Positions 47,090-55,424 of a stretch of DNA of 64,000 nucleotides are shown here, piece by piece. The notes under the pieces are model-generated. The model searched no databases and had not been told where the DNA came from. It worked only from the letters and a program-made list of their open reading frames with translations. How positions within the stretch are numbered: position 1 is the first letter of the stretch; each line of letters starts with the position of its first letter. This DNA comes from Agrobacterium pusense (lineage in GTDB: Bacteria > Pseudomonadota > Alphaproteobacteria > Rhizobiales > Rhizobiaceae): positions 1 to 64,000 of the forward strand of contig NZ_FNBB01000010.1 in assembly GCF_900102105.1 (NCBI RefSeq), read 5' to 3'. A program made the position numbers and the translations under genes.

Positions 47090-48261
47090 CTTCATCCATT
47101 CCGAATCCCGGCGAAGCCCTGCCACACTATGTCTCGACCGCGCCCTTCGACCCGTCGCTGATCGAACCCAACACGTCTGGCATGGCGGCCTTCAGCAAAG
47201 CCTCGCAGTTGAAGCTCATGTGGTGGCAGTTCCGCCAGCACAAGATCGCGGTGTGGTCCGGCGCCTTTCTGGTAGTGCTTTACCTCTCGATTCTGATCTG
47301 CGAGTTCCTCGCCCCCTATAATCTCCACACCCGCAATATCGAACACATATACGCCCCGCCCCAGGCCATCCACCTCTTCAATGACGGGAAATTTGTCGGC
47401 CCCTTCGTGTATGGCCGTGAAATGACGCTCGACATGGAAAATCTGAGGCGTGTCTATCGGGACGTGCCGACCGATATCCAGCCACTGCGTTTCTTCTGCA
47501 AGGGTGACACCTATCGTTTCTGGGGCATTTTCGAGGGCAGAACCCATCTCGTTTGCCCGGCAGAAGGCGGTGAACTGTTCCTTCTCGGCACCGACCGCCT
47601 CGGGCGTGACGTGCTGTCCCGTATCATCTACGGCGCGCGCATTTCGCTGACCATCGGCCTCCTCGGCGTCGCCATGAGCTTCGTTCTCGGCATTGTGATC
47701 GGCGGCCTGGCGGGATATCGCGGCGGCACGTTTGACCTGATTGTCCAGCGCATCATCGAGGTCCTGCAATCCATTCCCAGCATTCCGCTATGGCTGGCGC
47801 TCGCGGCCATCATGCCGGTGACCTGGAGTCCGATCCTCGTTTATCTCGGCATCACCATCATTCTCGGCATGCTGGACTGGACCGGGCTAGCGCGCGCCGT
47901 GCGTTCAAAGCTACTGGCTTTGCGCGAGGAAGACTATGTTTTGGCTGCGCAATTGATGGGAGCGGGCACACCGCGTATCATTGGCCGACATCTTATTCCG
48001 GGCTTCATGTCCCATCTTATCGCCTCGGCCACCCTGACGATACCAGGCATGATCCTTGGCGAAACAGCGCTCAGCTTCCTGGGCCTCGGCCTGCGCCCCC
48101 CGATCACAAGTTGGGGAATTCTGCTCACGGAGGCGCGCAGCGTCAGCGTCATTGCGCTATATCCCTGGCTTCTCATCCCGACGATCCCTGTCGTTCTCGT
48201 CATTCTGGCCTTTAATTTCTTCGGTGACGGACTACGTGATGCTGCGGACCCCTTCAGATAA
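47086..48261 (+). CDS. ABC transporter permease, OppC/DppC type
   Basis: A 391-residue permease. The N-terminal part contains a helix (about residues 55-75) and then a large periplasmic insert of about 110 residues (seen as TLDMENLRRVYRDVP... and FFCKGDTYRFWGIF) before the conserved LLGTDRLGRDVLSRIIYGAR. The EAA loop is AAQLMGAGTPRIIGRHLIPG. Such inserts occur in YejE-like permeases. It ends the importer cassette; the next gene, a glycosyltransferase, starts 72 bases later on the same strand. Confidence 0.92.
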   Translation: MTSSIPNPGEALPHYVSTAPFDPSLIEPNTSGMAAFSKASQLKLMWWQFRQHKIAVWSGAFLVVLYLSILICEFLAPYNLHTRNIEHIYAPPQAIHLFNDGKFVGPFVYGREMTLDMENLRRVYRDVPTDIQPLRFFCKGDTYRFWGIFEGRTHLVCPAEGGELFLLGTDRLGRDVLSRIIYGARISLTIGLLGVAMSFVLGIVIGGLAGYRGGTFDLIVQRIIEVLQSIPSIPLWLALAAIMPVTWSPILVYLGITIILGMLDWTGLARAVRSKLLALREEDYVLAAQLMGAGTPRIIGRHLIPGFMSHLIASATLTIPGMILGETALSFLGLGLRPPITSWGILLTEARSVSVIALYPWLLIPTIPVVLVILAFNFFGDGLRDAADPFR

Positions 48262-48333
48262 AATGGAATACACCTTGATAAACTGCCCTTCCGAAGCCGC
48301 CTTCATCGTGAAAGGCAAAAAGAGGTGTGGCCC

Positions 48334-49542
48334 ATGAGCTCCCGTTTGAACGACGCGCGCATTCTCATGTACAGCCACGATTCCTTCGGTCTCGGCCATC
48401 TGCGGCGGTGTCGCACCATCGCGCATGCCCTGGTGGAGGATTATCGCGGTCTCAACGTCCTCATCATTTCAGGGGCTACCATTGCCGGTGCCTTCGATTA
48501 TCGCGCCCGCGTCGATTTCGTGAAAATCCCGAGCGTCATCAAGCTGCGCAATGGCGAATACACCTCGATGGACAGGCATATCGATCTTCAGGAAACGCTG
48601 AAGATGCGCCGGTCCATCATCTACCATACCGCCGAAAGCTTCCAGCCTGACATCTTCATCGTCGACAAGGAGCCCATGGGCCTTCGCGGCGAGGTGGAGG
48701 AAACACTCGCTTATCTCAAGGCACAGGGCACCAAGCTCGTCATCGGCCTGCGTGATGTCATGGATGCGCCGCAGCTGCTCGAGGCGGAGTGGAAGCGCAA
48801 CAACGTCATGACTAAGATCGGCCAGTTCTATGACCATGTCTGGGTCTATGGCCCGCCGGATTTCCACGATCCGTTGACAGGGCTCGACGTTCCGCAGACG
48901 GTGCGCGACAAGATGGATTTCGTGGGCTTTCTTCAGAGATCGAAGACACAGGCAGAGACCGCGGCGCATCGGCCGGAAGGCGATTATCTTCTCATCACCA
49001 CAGGCGGCGGTGGCGACGGCAGTGAATTGATCGATGACGTCATCAACGCCTACCGACATGACCCGGAGCTGACGCACAAGGCGCTGGTCGTGCTCGGCCC
49101 TTATATGCCGGCGGATCAGCGCCAGCGCTTCATGAGCAGCGTAGCCGATATACCGCACATCGAAATCATCGAATTCGACAATCGCATGGAAGATCTCGTC
49201 GCTGGTGCACAGGCCGTGGTCTCCATGGGTGGCTATAACACTGTCTGCGAAATATTGTCCTTCGACAAACCCGCACTCGTCGTGCCCCGCACGGTGCCGC
49301 GGGAGGAGCAGCTTATCCGCGCCAGCCGCGCATCGGAGTTGGGTCTTTTCGACATGCTCCTGCCGGAAGATGCCGAGAACCCAGCCAAGATGGCGGCCGC
49401 CCTCAAAGCCCTGCCGCACCGCGCGCCGCCATCCGTCAATTCGTGCGGGCTGAAGCTCGACGGGTTGGAAAACATATCACGCAGGATTGCCGAATGGCTG
49501 CCGCCCGAGGGCGACAAGACGCCGATCACGCTCAGCGCGTAA
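48334..49542 (+). CDS. MurG-like glycosyltransferase (COG4671-type), paralogue 1
   Basis: A 402-residue GT-B protein. It starts with ILMYSHDSFGLGHLRRCRTI, the MurG/GT28-like acceptor region with Gly-His. The donor site carries MGGYNTVCEILSFDKPALVVPR (in pieces, around residues 290-310). The start is ATG 48334, behind AGAGG. It resembles the protein encoded at 50828 in both halves, so the two are paralogues around a GT4 gene. Donor and acceptor are unknown; export or assembly of the glycan served by the neighbouring importer is possible. Confidence 0.85.
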   Translation: MSSRLNDARILMYSHDSFGLGHLRRCRTIAHALVEDYRGLNVLIISGATIAGAFDYRARVDFVKIPSVIKLRNGEYTSMDRHIDLQETLKMRRSIIYHTAESFQPDIFIVDKEPMGLRGEVEETLAYLKAQGTKLVIGLRDVMDAPQLLEAEWKRNNVMTKIGQFYDHVWVYGPPDFHDPLTGLDVPQTVRDKMDFVGFLQRSKTQAETAAHRPEGDYLLITTGGGGDGSELIDDVINAYRHDPELTHKALVVLGPYMPADQRQRFMSSVADIPHIEIIEFDNRMEDLVAGAQAVVSMGGYNTVCEILSFDKPALVVPRTVPREEQLIRASRASELGLFDMLLPEDAENPAKMAAALKALPHRAPPSVNSCGLKLDGLENISRRIAEWLPPEGDKTPITLSA

Positions 49543-49583
49543 CCCGGCCTCGGCAACCAACGTTCAGAAGAGACGCGCGCAAC

Positions 49584-50831
49584 GTGACTGATGCAAAAAA
49601 AATCGTGGTGCTCCTCAAGGGCTATCCGCGCCTGTCCGAGACTTTTATCGCCCAGGAATTGCTGGGGCTTGAGAAGGCCGGGCTGAAGCTCGAACTCATG
49701 TCCATGCGGCGGCCAACGGACAAGAAACGCCATCCCGTTCATGATGAGATCAGCGCGCCCGTCACCTACCTGCCGGAGTATCTGCATGAGGAACCTCTGC
49801 GTGTGCTGAAAGCCCTGTGGGGATGTCGCAAAAAGCCGGGCTTCACCAAGGCGCTTCGCCAGTTTCTCAGCGACCTGCCCCATGATCTCAGCCGCAACCG
49901 CTGTCGCCGTTTCGGTCAGGCGGCCGTGCTGGCCAATGAATGGCCGGAGGATGCCGGGTGGCTGCATGTGCATTTCATCCATACGCCCGCCTCAGTCGCG
50001 GCCTATACCCATCTCATCACGGGCACGCCCTGGACGATTTCGGCCCACGCCAAGGACATCTGGACCTCCAGCGACCGTGACCTTGCCGCCAAGCTGCAAA
50101 GCGCCCGCTGGGCCGTGACCTGCACTGCCGGCGGCTTTCGGCATCTGCAGACCCTTTCCGGGGCGAGGCAGAATGTACATCTGAGTTATCATGGCCTCGA
50201 TCTCACGCGTTTCCCGCATTTCGACACGCCGCGGCCGGCGAGAGACGGTTCAGATGCCGAGGATCCGGTCAGGATTTTGAGTGTCGGCCGTGCGGTCAAG
50301 AAAAAGGGAATCGATATTCTGTTGCGCGCGCTCGCCTCGCTGCCACGCAATATCCATTGGCGCTTTACCCATATCGGCGGCGGGGACGAATTGGCTGCGC
50401 TGAAAAAACTCGCGGACGAACTTGGCGTCTCCGACAGGGTCGTCTGGACGGGAGCCATGGACCAGAAGCAGGTGCTGGAGAATTACCGGCAAGCGGACCT
50501 CTTTGCCCTTGCCTGCCGTATCACCAGCGATGGCGACCGCGACGGTCTTCCCAACGTGCTGGTCGAGGCTGCAAGCCAGGCGATGACCTGCATCTCCACC
50601 AACATATCGGGCATTCCGGAGTTCTTCGTCAGTGGTGAAAACGGCCTGCTCACAGAGCCGGAAAATCCAGCGGCCTTCGCAGATGCCCTGCGCTTGGCTA
50701 TTACCGATCCGCAATTGCGCCTGCGTCTTGGCAACGCCGCCGAAAACCGCGTGCGCACCGCCTTCGATCATCGCACCAGCATTGCCGAACTGAAGACGCT
50801 CTTCGAGACCGAATGGGAAAAGACAACATGA
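49584..50831 (+). CDS. GT4-family glycosyltransferase
   Basis: A 415-residue GT-B glycosyltransferase. N-terminal VVLLKGYPRLSETFIAQELLG, WTISAHAKDIWTS in the middle, RILSVGRAVKKKGIDILLRAL opening the donor domain, and the E-x7-E region in DRDGLPNVLVEAASQAM are typical of GT4 enzymes of exopolysaccharide and LPS pathways. The start is GTG 49584. Its stop overlaps the start of the next gene (ATGA at 50828), so they are coupled. Confidence 0.88.
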   Translation: MTDAKKIVVLLKGYPRLSETFIAQELLGLEKAGLKLELMSMRRPTDKKRHPVHDEISAPVTYLPEYLHEEPLRVLKALWGCRKKPGFTKALRQFLSDLPHDLSRNRCRRFGQAAVLANEWPEDAGWLHVHFIHTPASVAAYTHLITGTPWTISAHAKDIWTSSDRDLAAKLQSARWAVTCTAGGFRHLQTLSGARQNVHLSYHGLDLTRFPHFDTPRPARDGSDAEDPVRILSVGRAVKKKGIDILLRALASLPRNIHWRFTHIGGGDELAALKKLADELGVSDRVVWTGAMDQKQVLENYRQADLFALACRITSDGDRDGLPNVLVEAASQAMTCISTNISGIPEFFVSGENGLLTEPENPAAFADALRLAITDPQLRLRLGNAAENRVRTAFDHRTSIAELKTLFETEWEKTT

Positions 50832-51979
50832 CCGAGATGGAAAAGCGGCCCCGTGTTTTCTTTTATGTCCAGCATCTTCTTGGCATCGGCCATATAGCCC
50901 GCGCCAGCCGCATCGCCAATGCCCTTCAGGCGGATGGCTTCAACGTGGTTCTGGTGACGGGCGGAACGCCTGTCCCGGGATTTCCGGGTGAAGGCATCCG
51001 TCATGTCGAATTGCCGCCGATTGCCGTCAGCGATGGCAGTTTTGCCGGCCTGGTCGACAGTTCCGGCAAACCGGTGGATGACGACTTCAAGAGGCTCAGG
51101 ACCGATATGCTGATCGGTGCCTATCATGGCGCCAAACCCGATATCGTCATCATCGAGGCTTTTCCCTTCGGCCGCAGGCAGGTGCGATTCGAACTGCTTC
51201 CGCTTCTCGATGAGATCGAGGATAGCGAACCGCGCCCGCTCGTCATGGCGTCACTGCGAGATATTTTGCAGGAAAAAACCAAGCCGGGCCGGGATGAAGA
51301 AACCGTCTCGCTCGTAAAGAAACATTTCGACGCCGTGCTCGTGCACGGCGACCCGGATTTCGCCCGGCTGGAAGATACCTTTCCCCTCGCCAGCGAGATA
51401 CGTCAGCGTATTGTCTATACCGGCCTAGTGGCTCCGCTTCCACCGCCGGAACCGGTCGAGAAATTCGATATTGTGGTCTCCGCCGGCGGCGGCGCTGTCG
51501 GTGCGGCCCTTGTCCGGGCCGCCCTTGAGGCCGCGCCGCTGCTGGACGGTATCAAGAGCTGGTGTCTCGTCACCGGTCCCAATATGCCACAGGCGGATTT
51601 CGATGCGATATTGGCTGCGGCACCGGAAAATATCTCCGTTTTCCGCTTCCGCAAGGATTTCGCGAGCTTGCTCACCGGCGCGCGCCTTTCGGTATCACAG
51701 GCCGGCTACAACACCGTCTGCGATATTCTTCAGGCAAAATGCCGTTCGCTCCTCATCCCTTTCGCAGCCGGCGGTGAAACCGAACAGAGCGCCCGTGCGG
51801 AGCGGCTGGCCGGGCTTGGGCTTGCCCATGTGCTGGAAGAGAAAGATATTTCGCCAGCCTCCATGGCCGAAGCGATCAAGGCGGCGCTCGTCCTGCCGCC
51901 ACCCGGTACGGTCCACCTCAATCTCGATGGCGCCGCCGGGACGGCTAGGACGCTGCATCGGCTTTATGATGAGCGGTAA
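50828..51979 (+). CDS. MurG-like glycosyltransferase (COG4671-type), paralogue 2
   Basis: A 383-residue GT-B protein resembling the one encoded at 48334. N-terminal VFFYVQHLLGIGHIARASRI corresponds to the paralogue's acceptor region. The donor half has VSQAGYNTVCDILQAKCRSLLIP and a GGETEQ segment. It is coupled to the preceding GT4 gene and overlaps the convergent cutC gene by 35 bases. It closes the plus-strand glycan cluster. Substrate unknown. Confidence 0.85.
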   Translation: MTEMEKRPRVFFYVQHLLGIGHIARASRIANALQADGFNVVLVTGGTPVPGFPGEGIRHVELPPIAVSDGSFAGLVDSSGKPVDDDFKRLRTDMLIGAYHGAKPDIVIIEAFPFGRRQVRFELLPLLDEIEDSEPRPLVMASLRDILQEKTKPGRDEETVSLVKKHFDAVLVHGDPDFARLEDTFPLASEIRQRIVYTGLVAPLPPPEPVEKFDIVVSAGGGAVGAALVRAALEAAPLLDGIKSWCLVTGPNMPQADFDAILAAAPENISVFRFRKDFASLLTGARLSVSQAGYNTVCDILQAKCRSLLIPFAAGGETEQSARAERLAGLGLAHVLEEKDISPASMAEAIKAALVLPPPGTVHLNLDGAAGTARTLHRLYDER

Positions 51980-52685
51980 GGATCGCCTTTAGTTCACGCA
52001 CCGCTGCCTCATCCGTGACTTTGCGCCCCGCCCCGGTGAAACCGAGCTTCGCCACGCGGCTTTCCGGATCATAGTGAGGAACGGCGGAACAGGATGCGTG
52101 GATTTCGGTGATTGGAAGCCGGTCAAGCAGCGTCTGCACGCTTTGCGGACGCACGCCTGCACCCGGCATGATGGCGATCCGCCCGGCAGCGACCTCCGAC
52201 AAGCGGGCCAGAGTGTCCACCCCTTCCAGCGCTGAACGTGCGCCGCCGGAAGTGAGAATTCTGGAAAAGCCCAGCGCAACGGCGGCCTCGAGGGCTTCAT
52301 CCATGGCGGGAACGACATCGAAAGCCCGGTGAAGCGTCACATCCAGACCGTTGGCATGACGACGCAGCTCTTCGAGCAACGGAAGATCGAGGGAGCCGTC
52401 CTCGCGCGATGCACCGAGCACCACGCCGGAAAGGCCCGCGGCGCGCGCCGCATCTATATCGCGTTTCATCACATCCGCTTCATCACGCGTGAAAACGAAA
52501 TCGCCGGCGCGTGGCCTGATCATCACGCTGACGGGCAACCCATAAGCCGCAGCGCGGTGCATAAAGCCGACAGACGGGGTGACCCCGCCGCCGGACAGTG
52601 CCGCGCAAAGTTCGATACGGTCCGCCCCGCCTCTCACTGCGGCTTCCAGACCGGCCACATCGTCCACGCAAATCTCGAGAATCAT
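51945..52685 (-). CDS. cutC: CutC family protein
   Basis: A 246-residue TIM-barrel protein of the CutC family, once linked to copper homeostasis in E. coli, although that role is doubtful. Seen: MILEICVDDVAGLEAAVRGGADRIELC at the N-terminus (in pieces), then VMIRPRAGDFVF, and GAGVRPQSVQTLL near the C-terminus. The start is set at ATG 52685, 5 bases after GAGG; ATG 52688 directly before it is also possible. It is last in the minus-strand operon that begins with rpiR, 25 bases after the MFS gene. Company with a hexosaminidase and sugar genes suggests a carbohydrate-related role; this is inferred. Confidence 0.88.
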   Translation of the reverse strand: MILEICVDDVAGLEAAVRGGADRIELCAALSGGGVTPSVGFMHRAAAYGLPVSVMIRPRAGDFVFTRDEADVMKRDIDAARAAGLSGVVLGASREDGSLDLPLLEELRRHANGLDVTLHRAFDVVPAMDEALEAAVALGFSRILTSGGARSALEGVDTLARLSEVAAGRIAIMPGAGVRPQSVQTLLDRLPITEIHASCSAVPHYDPESRVAKLGFTGAGRKVTDEAAVRELKAILTAHHKADAAS

Positions 52686-52710
52686 CATAGCCTCTTTCAT
52701 TCGATGGCGG

Positions 52711-53916
52711 TTACCTGCGGCGACCGATCCCATCAAGGGCGTAGAGCATATAAACCCCGCCAATCCCGACGATCGCCCCGAGGATCGACGTTCCCGAATA
52801 ATTGGAGACGAGCGTGCCAAGGGCAAAAATCAGGGCGCCCAGACCCGCTCCAAGAAAAATATTGACGGCGATCAGCGAACTGCCGAGGCCCGGCCGGTCC
52901 GCGATCAGTTCCTGCAGGTAGGTGATGGGTATGCTGATGATCGCGGCCGCCCCCAGTGCGCTGATGACGGTCTGGGCATAGATATGCCACGGCGCCGATG
53001 CGAGCCCCTGCAGGATCAGGTAAACAGCGTAAAGCAGTGCGCCCGCGGCAAGCGTCAGCGTCTGGGGCACCTTCTTTTCTATCCAGCCCCACAGCAGGAT
53101 GAAAACGATTTCCAGCGCGGCGACGATACCGGCGACGATGCCGATATCGGCCACCGTACCCTTGGCCTGGCCGGTAATGATGAGGGAGCGCACGGAATCG
53201 TTCAAATGCAGCATCGAGCATATCAATGCGATGGCGACGATCCGAAGCAGCACCCGACGCGATCCGATTTCACCAAGCGAGGCGCGCAGGCCAAAACGCG
53301 CTTCGGTACTGGCCGAGGCGGGCGTGGCGGCGCGCGGCAGGCAGAGGGCCACCAGCAGAAAACAGACGAGCGCGCAGATGCCCGAGAACAAAAACGCAGT
53401 CAGCATGTTTCCGGAATTCACCAGAAATACCCCCACAAGCCCCGGCACCAGCACCCAGGAAAGCGAGATCGTCGCCCGCATGATGGAATTCACCGCGATC
53501 ATCTCGCCCGTCGAAAGATTGCGGGCGTCGGCACGCACATGCGCAAAGATCAGCGAATTCATAGCGCCGAAAATTGGCAAAAGCACGAGTTTGGAGGCCA
53601 CAAAGGCAGTGGCATTACCGGCGAGATAAACCAGCAGGTAACCGCTGACACCGAACAGCGCAATATAGAGCATTGGCTTGCGATATTCACCCAGCCTGTC
53701 AGCGACGATGCCCATCAGCACACTGGCGCTGACATTGATGACGGCGGCAAACAGCATCAGCAGCGAATAGACGGTGTTGCTGAGCCCGATTTCGCGAATG
53801 CCGATCACCGCCTGATAGGGCGCGGTCGCCGCATTCGAAAATCCGAAGAACAGGATGGCGAGCGCCCCGATGCGGATCGACGGATTGTTGATGACGATGG
53901 AAAGAGCCGACGGCAT
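52711..53916 (-). CDS. MFS transporter, SetA/sugar-efflux type
   Basis: A 401-residue MFS protein with about 12 hydrophobic helices. Segments such as YQAVIGIREIGLSNTVYSLL, the A-loop-like GIVADRLGEYRKPMLYI and SMLHLNDSVRSLIITGQAKG resemble the SetA/SetB sugar efflux transporters. The start is ATG 53916; an in-frame upstream extension to 53943 adds 9 residues without support. It lies in the rpiR-SDR-GH20-M81-MFS-cutC run, 62 bases after the M81 gene. Substrate is unknown, but the context suggests a sugar or sugar product. Confidence 0.85.
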   Translation of the reverse strand: MPSALSIVINNPSIRIGALAILFFGFSNAATAPYQAVIGIREIGLSNTVYSLLMLFAAVINVSASVLMGIVADRLGEYRKPMLYIALFGVSGYLLVYLAGNATAFVASKLVLLPIFGAMNSLIFAHVRADARNLSTGEMIAVNSIMRATISLSWVLVPGLVGVFLVNSGNMLTAFLFSGICALVCFLLVALCLPRAATPASASTEARFGLRASLGEIGSRRVLLRIVAIALICSMLHLNDSVRSLIITGQAKGTVADIGIVAGIVAALEIVFILLWGWIEKKVPQTLTLAAGALLYAVYLILQGLASAPWHIYAQTVISALGAAAIISIPITYLQELIADRPGLGSSLIAVNIFLGAGLGALIFALGTLVSNYSGTSILGAIVGIGGVYMLYALDGIGRRR

Positions 53917-53978
53917 GGATGTTCGCCTGAGATGATCCGGCAAAGCCGGATCGCTGGATTGAAGCTACCGGACCGCTG

Positions 53979-55412
53979 TCATCGCCAGCGGACCGAAAGG
54001 GCAGGATTCGGGATGTAATCGAAGTGCGGCTTCCAGGGATAAAAATCGCCCTCCCGACGGCGATTGGGAAGATTTTCAATATCCTGATTGATTACCCCCT
54101 CCGTCAACGCCATGAGGTTGGGATTGGCGATCGGCGCAAGCTCCGGCGACAGGTAACCGGATTTCACCACCAGAAGCCGCACGTCCTTCGGATCGAAGCC
54201 AAGACGGGTAAAATCCGAAATCATGTGATAGGGCCGGCGACGGGCGGCCAGAATGACCGTGATTCCGCCGATGACGATCACAGCCTGTCGCTGATCCGCC
54301 GCACCGGGATCGTCCAGTGTCACAACCTCGGCTTCAACGGTGACGGACGGGCTCTTCGGATCAAGACTTCCGCCGATCTTCAGGGAAAGGATCGCGCCTT
54401 CGCCCGCCGCAAAACAGGCTTCGACCGCAGGCCTGTCGGTAATGCCGCCCACCAATGCACCCTGCCAGTCACGCGCAAGGAGCGCCGCCAGAACATCGGC
54501 GCGATCGCCCACACCGCCGCCAGTGGGGTTATCGCCCGAGTCCGCCAGAATGATCGGCCGGGTGGTCGTCGTTTCCGCAATATCCAGAATTTTCGCGAGC
54601 GGCTCCGTCACGGGACCGAAATGAAAATCCTGCCGGGCGTCCCAGTAGGATTGCGCGATCTCGGCCGCAATTGCCTGTGCGGCCGCTTTATCCGTTCCCG
54701 TCACCACGGCGCAAGCGGTCGCTCTCGGTTCATCCGCCCAGACGTAGCCGATCATGAAATTCGCATCCCAGATGCCAGGGCGGGCGTCATGATCAGGAAG
54801 GAAAGCATAAAGGCTCCTGGCCGGCTCGTCTTCCGTGGAAGTCTTCTCGCCGGGCAGCAGAACGGGGATTTTCGCCCAGGCGATACCGGGTCTTGTCCCT
54901 GTCTCCAGGGCCCTGATCAACATCGTCCAGGCGCGCACCATCGTCTCCCGCACATCGATATGCGGCGCAGTTCGATAGCCGGCAAATATGTCGAGTTGAT
55001 CGATGATCGTCTGGCTGACATTACCGTGCAGGTCATAGCTCGCGGAGATGACGACATCCGGTCCGACCACGGTGCGGGCGCTTGAAATCCAGTCGCCCTC
55101 CGCATCGTCCATGCCTTCAACATTCATCGCGCCATGCATGGCGAGATAAAGTCCGTCCAAGGGCAATGAGGCTTTCAGACGCTCGAGGAATTCCCGCTTG
55201 AAAGCGTCGTAGGCCGGGCGCGACACCGGACCGCCGGGCACCGCCCGGGCGTGCAGAAGCGGCAGCACCTCCGCTCCGCCTTCGCCGAGAAAGTTGAAAT
55301 ATTCGGCCTCCAGCAACTCCGCGCCGCGAAAGACGCGAAAATCCTCCTGCCCCATCAACACCGGCGAGTAGGTGCTGCACTCGGTATGGATTCCACCAAC
55401 GGCAATACGCAT
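53979..55412 (-). CDS. M81 family metallopeptidase (MlrC-like)
   Basis: A 477-residue protein of the M81/MlrC family, zinc enzymes named after microcystinase C. It begins MRIAVGGIHTECSTYSPV with the conserved His-x-Glu, and LYLAMHGAMNVEGMDDAEGD is a family hallmark. DSGDNPTGGGVGDRADV lies further on. The start is ATG 55412 with AGGGGAAGG upstream. It is 12 bases after the GH20 stop. Natural substrates of most members are unknown; in sugar operons they may process amide-containing sugar derivatives, which is speculation. Confidence 0.9.
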   Translation of the reverse strand: MRIAVGGIHTECSTYSPVLMGQEDFRVFRGAELLEAEYFNFLGEGGAEVLPLLHARAVPGGPVSRPAYDAFKREFLERLKASLPLDGLYLAMHGAMNVEGMDDAEGDWISSARTVVGPDVVISASYDLHGNVSQTIIDQLDIFAGYRTAPHIDVRETMVRAWTMLIRALETGTRPGIAWAKIPVLLPGEKTSTEDEPARSLYAFLPDHDARPGIWDANFMIGYVWADEPRATACAVVTGTDKAAAQAIAAEIAQSYWDARQDFHFGPVTEPLAKILDIAETTTTRPIILADSGDNPTGGGVGDRADVLAALLARDWQGALVGGITDRPAVEACFAAGEGAILSLKIGGSLDPKSPSVTVEAEVVTLDDPGAADQRQAVIVIGGITVILAARRRPYHMISDFTRLGFDPKDVRLLVVKSGYLSPELAPIANPNLMALTEGVINQDIENLPNRRREGDFYPWKPHFDYIPNPALSVRWR

Positions 55413-55424
55413 GTCACCTTCCCC

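Noticed and set aside
52579..54018. Long plus-strand frame opposite the MFS gene
   Set aside because: It is rich in Arg, Gln, Asp and His without any domain, and the opposite strand encodes a clear 12-helix transporter.
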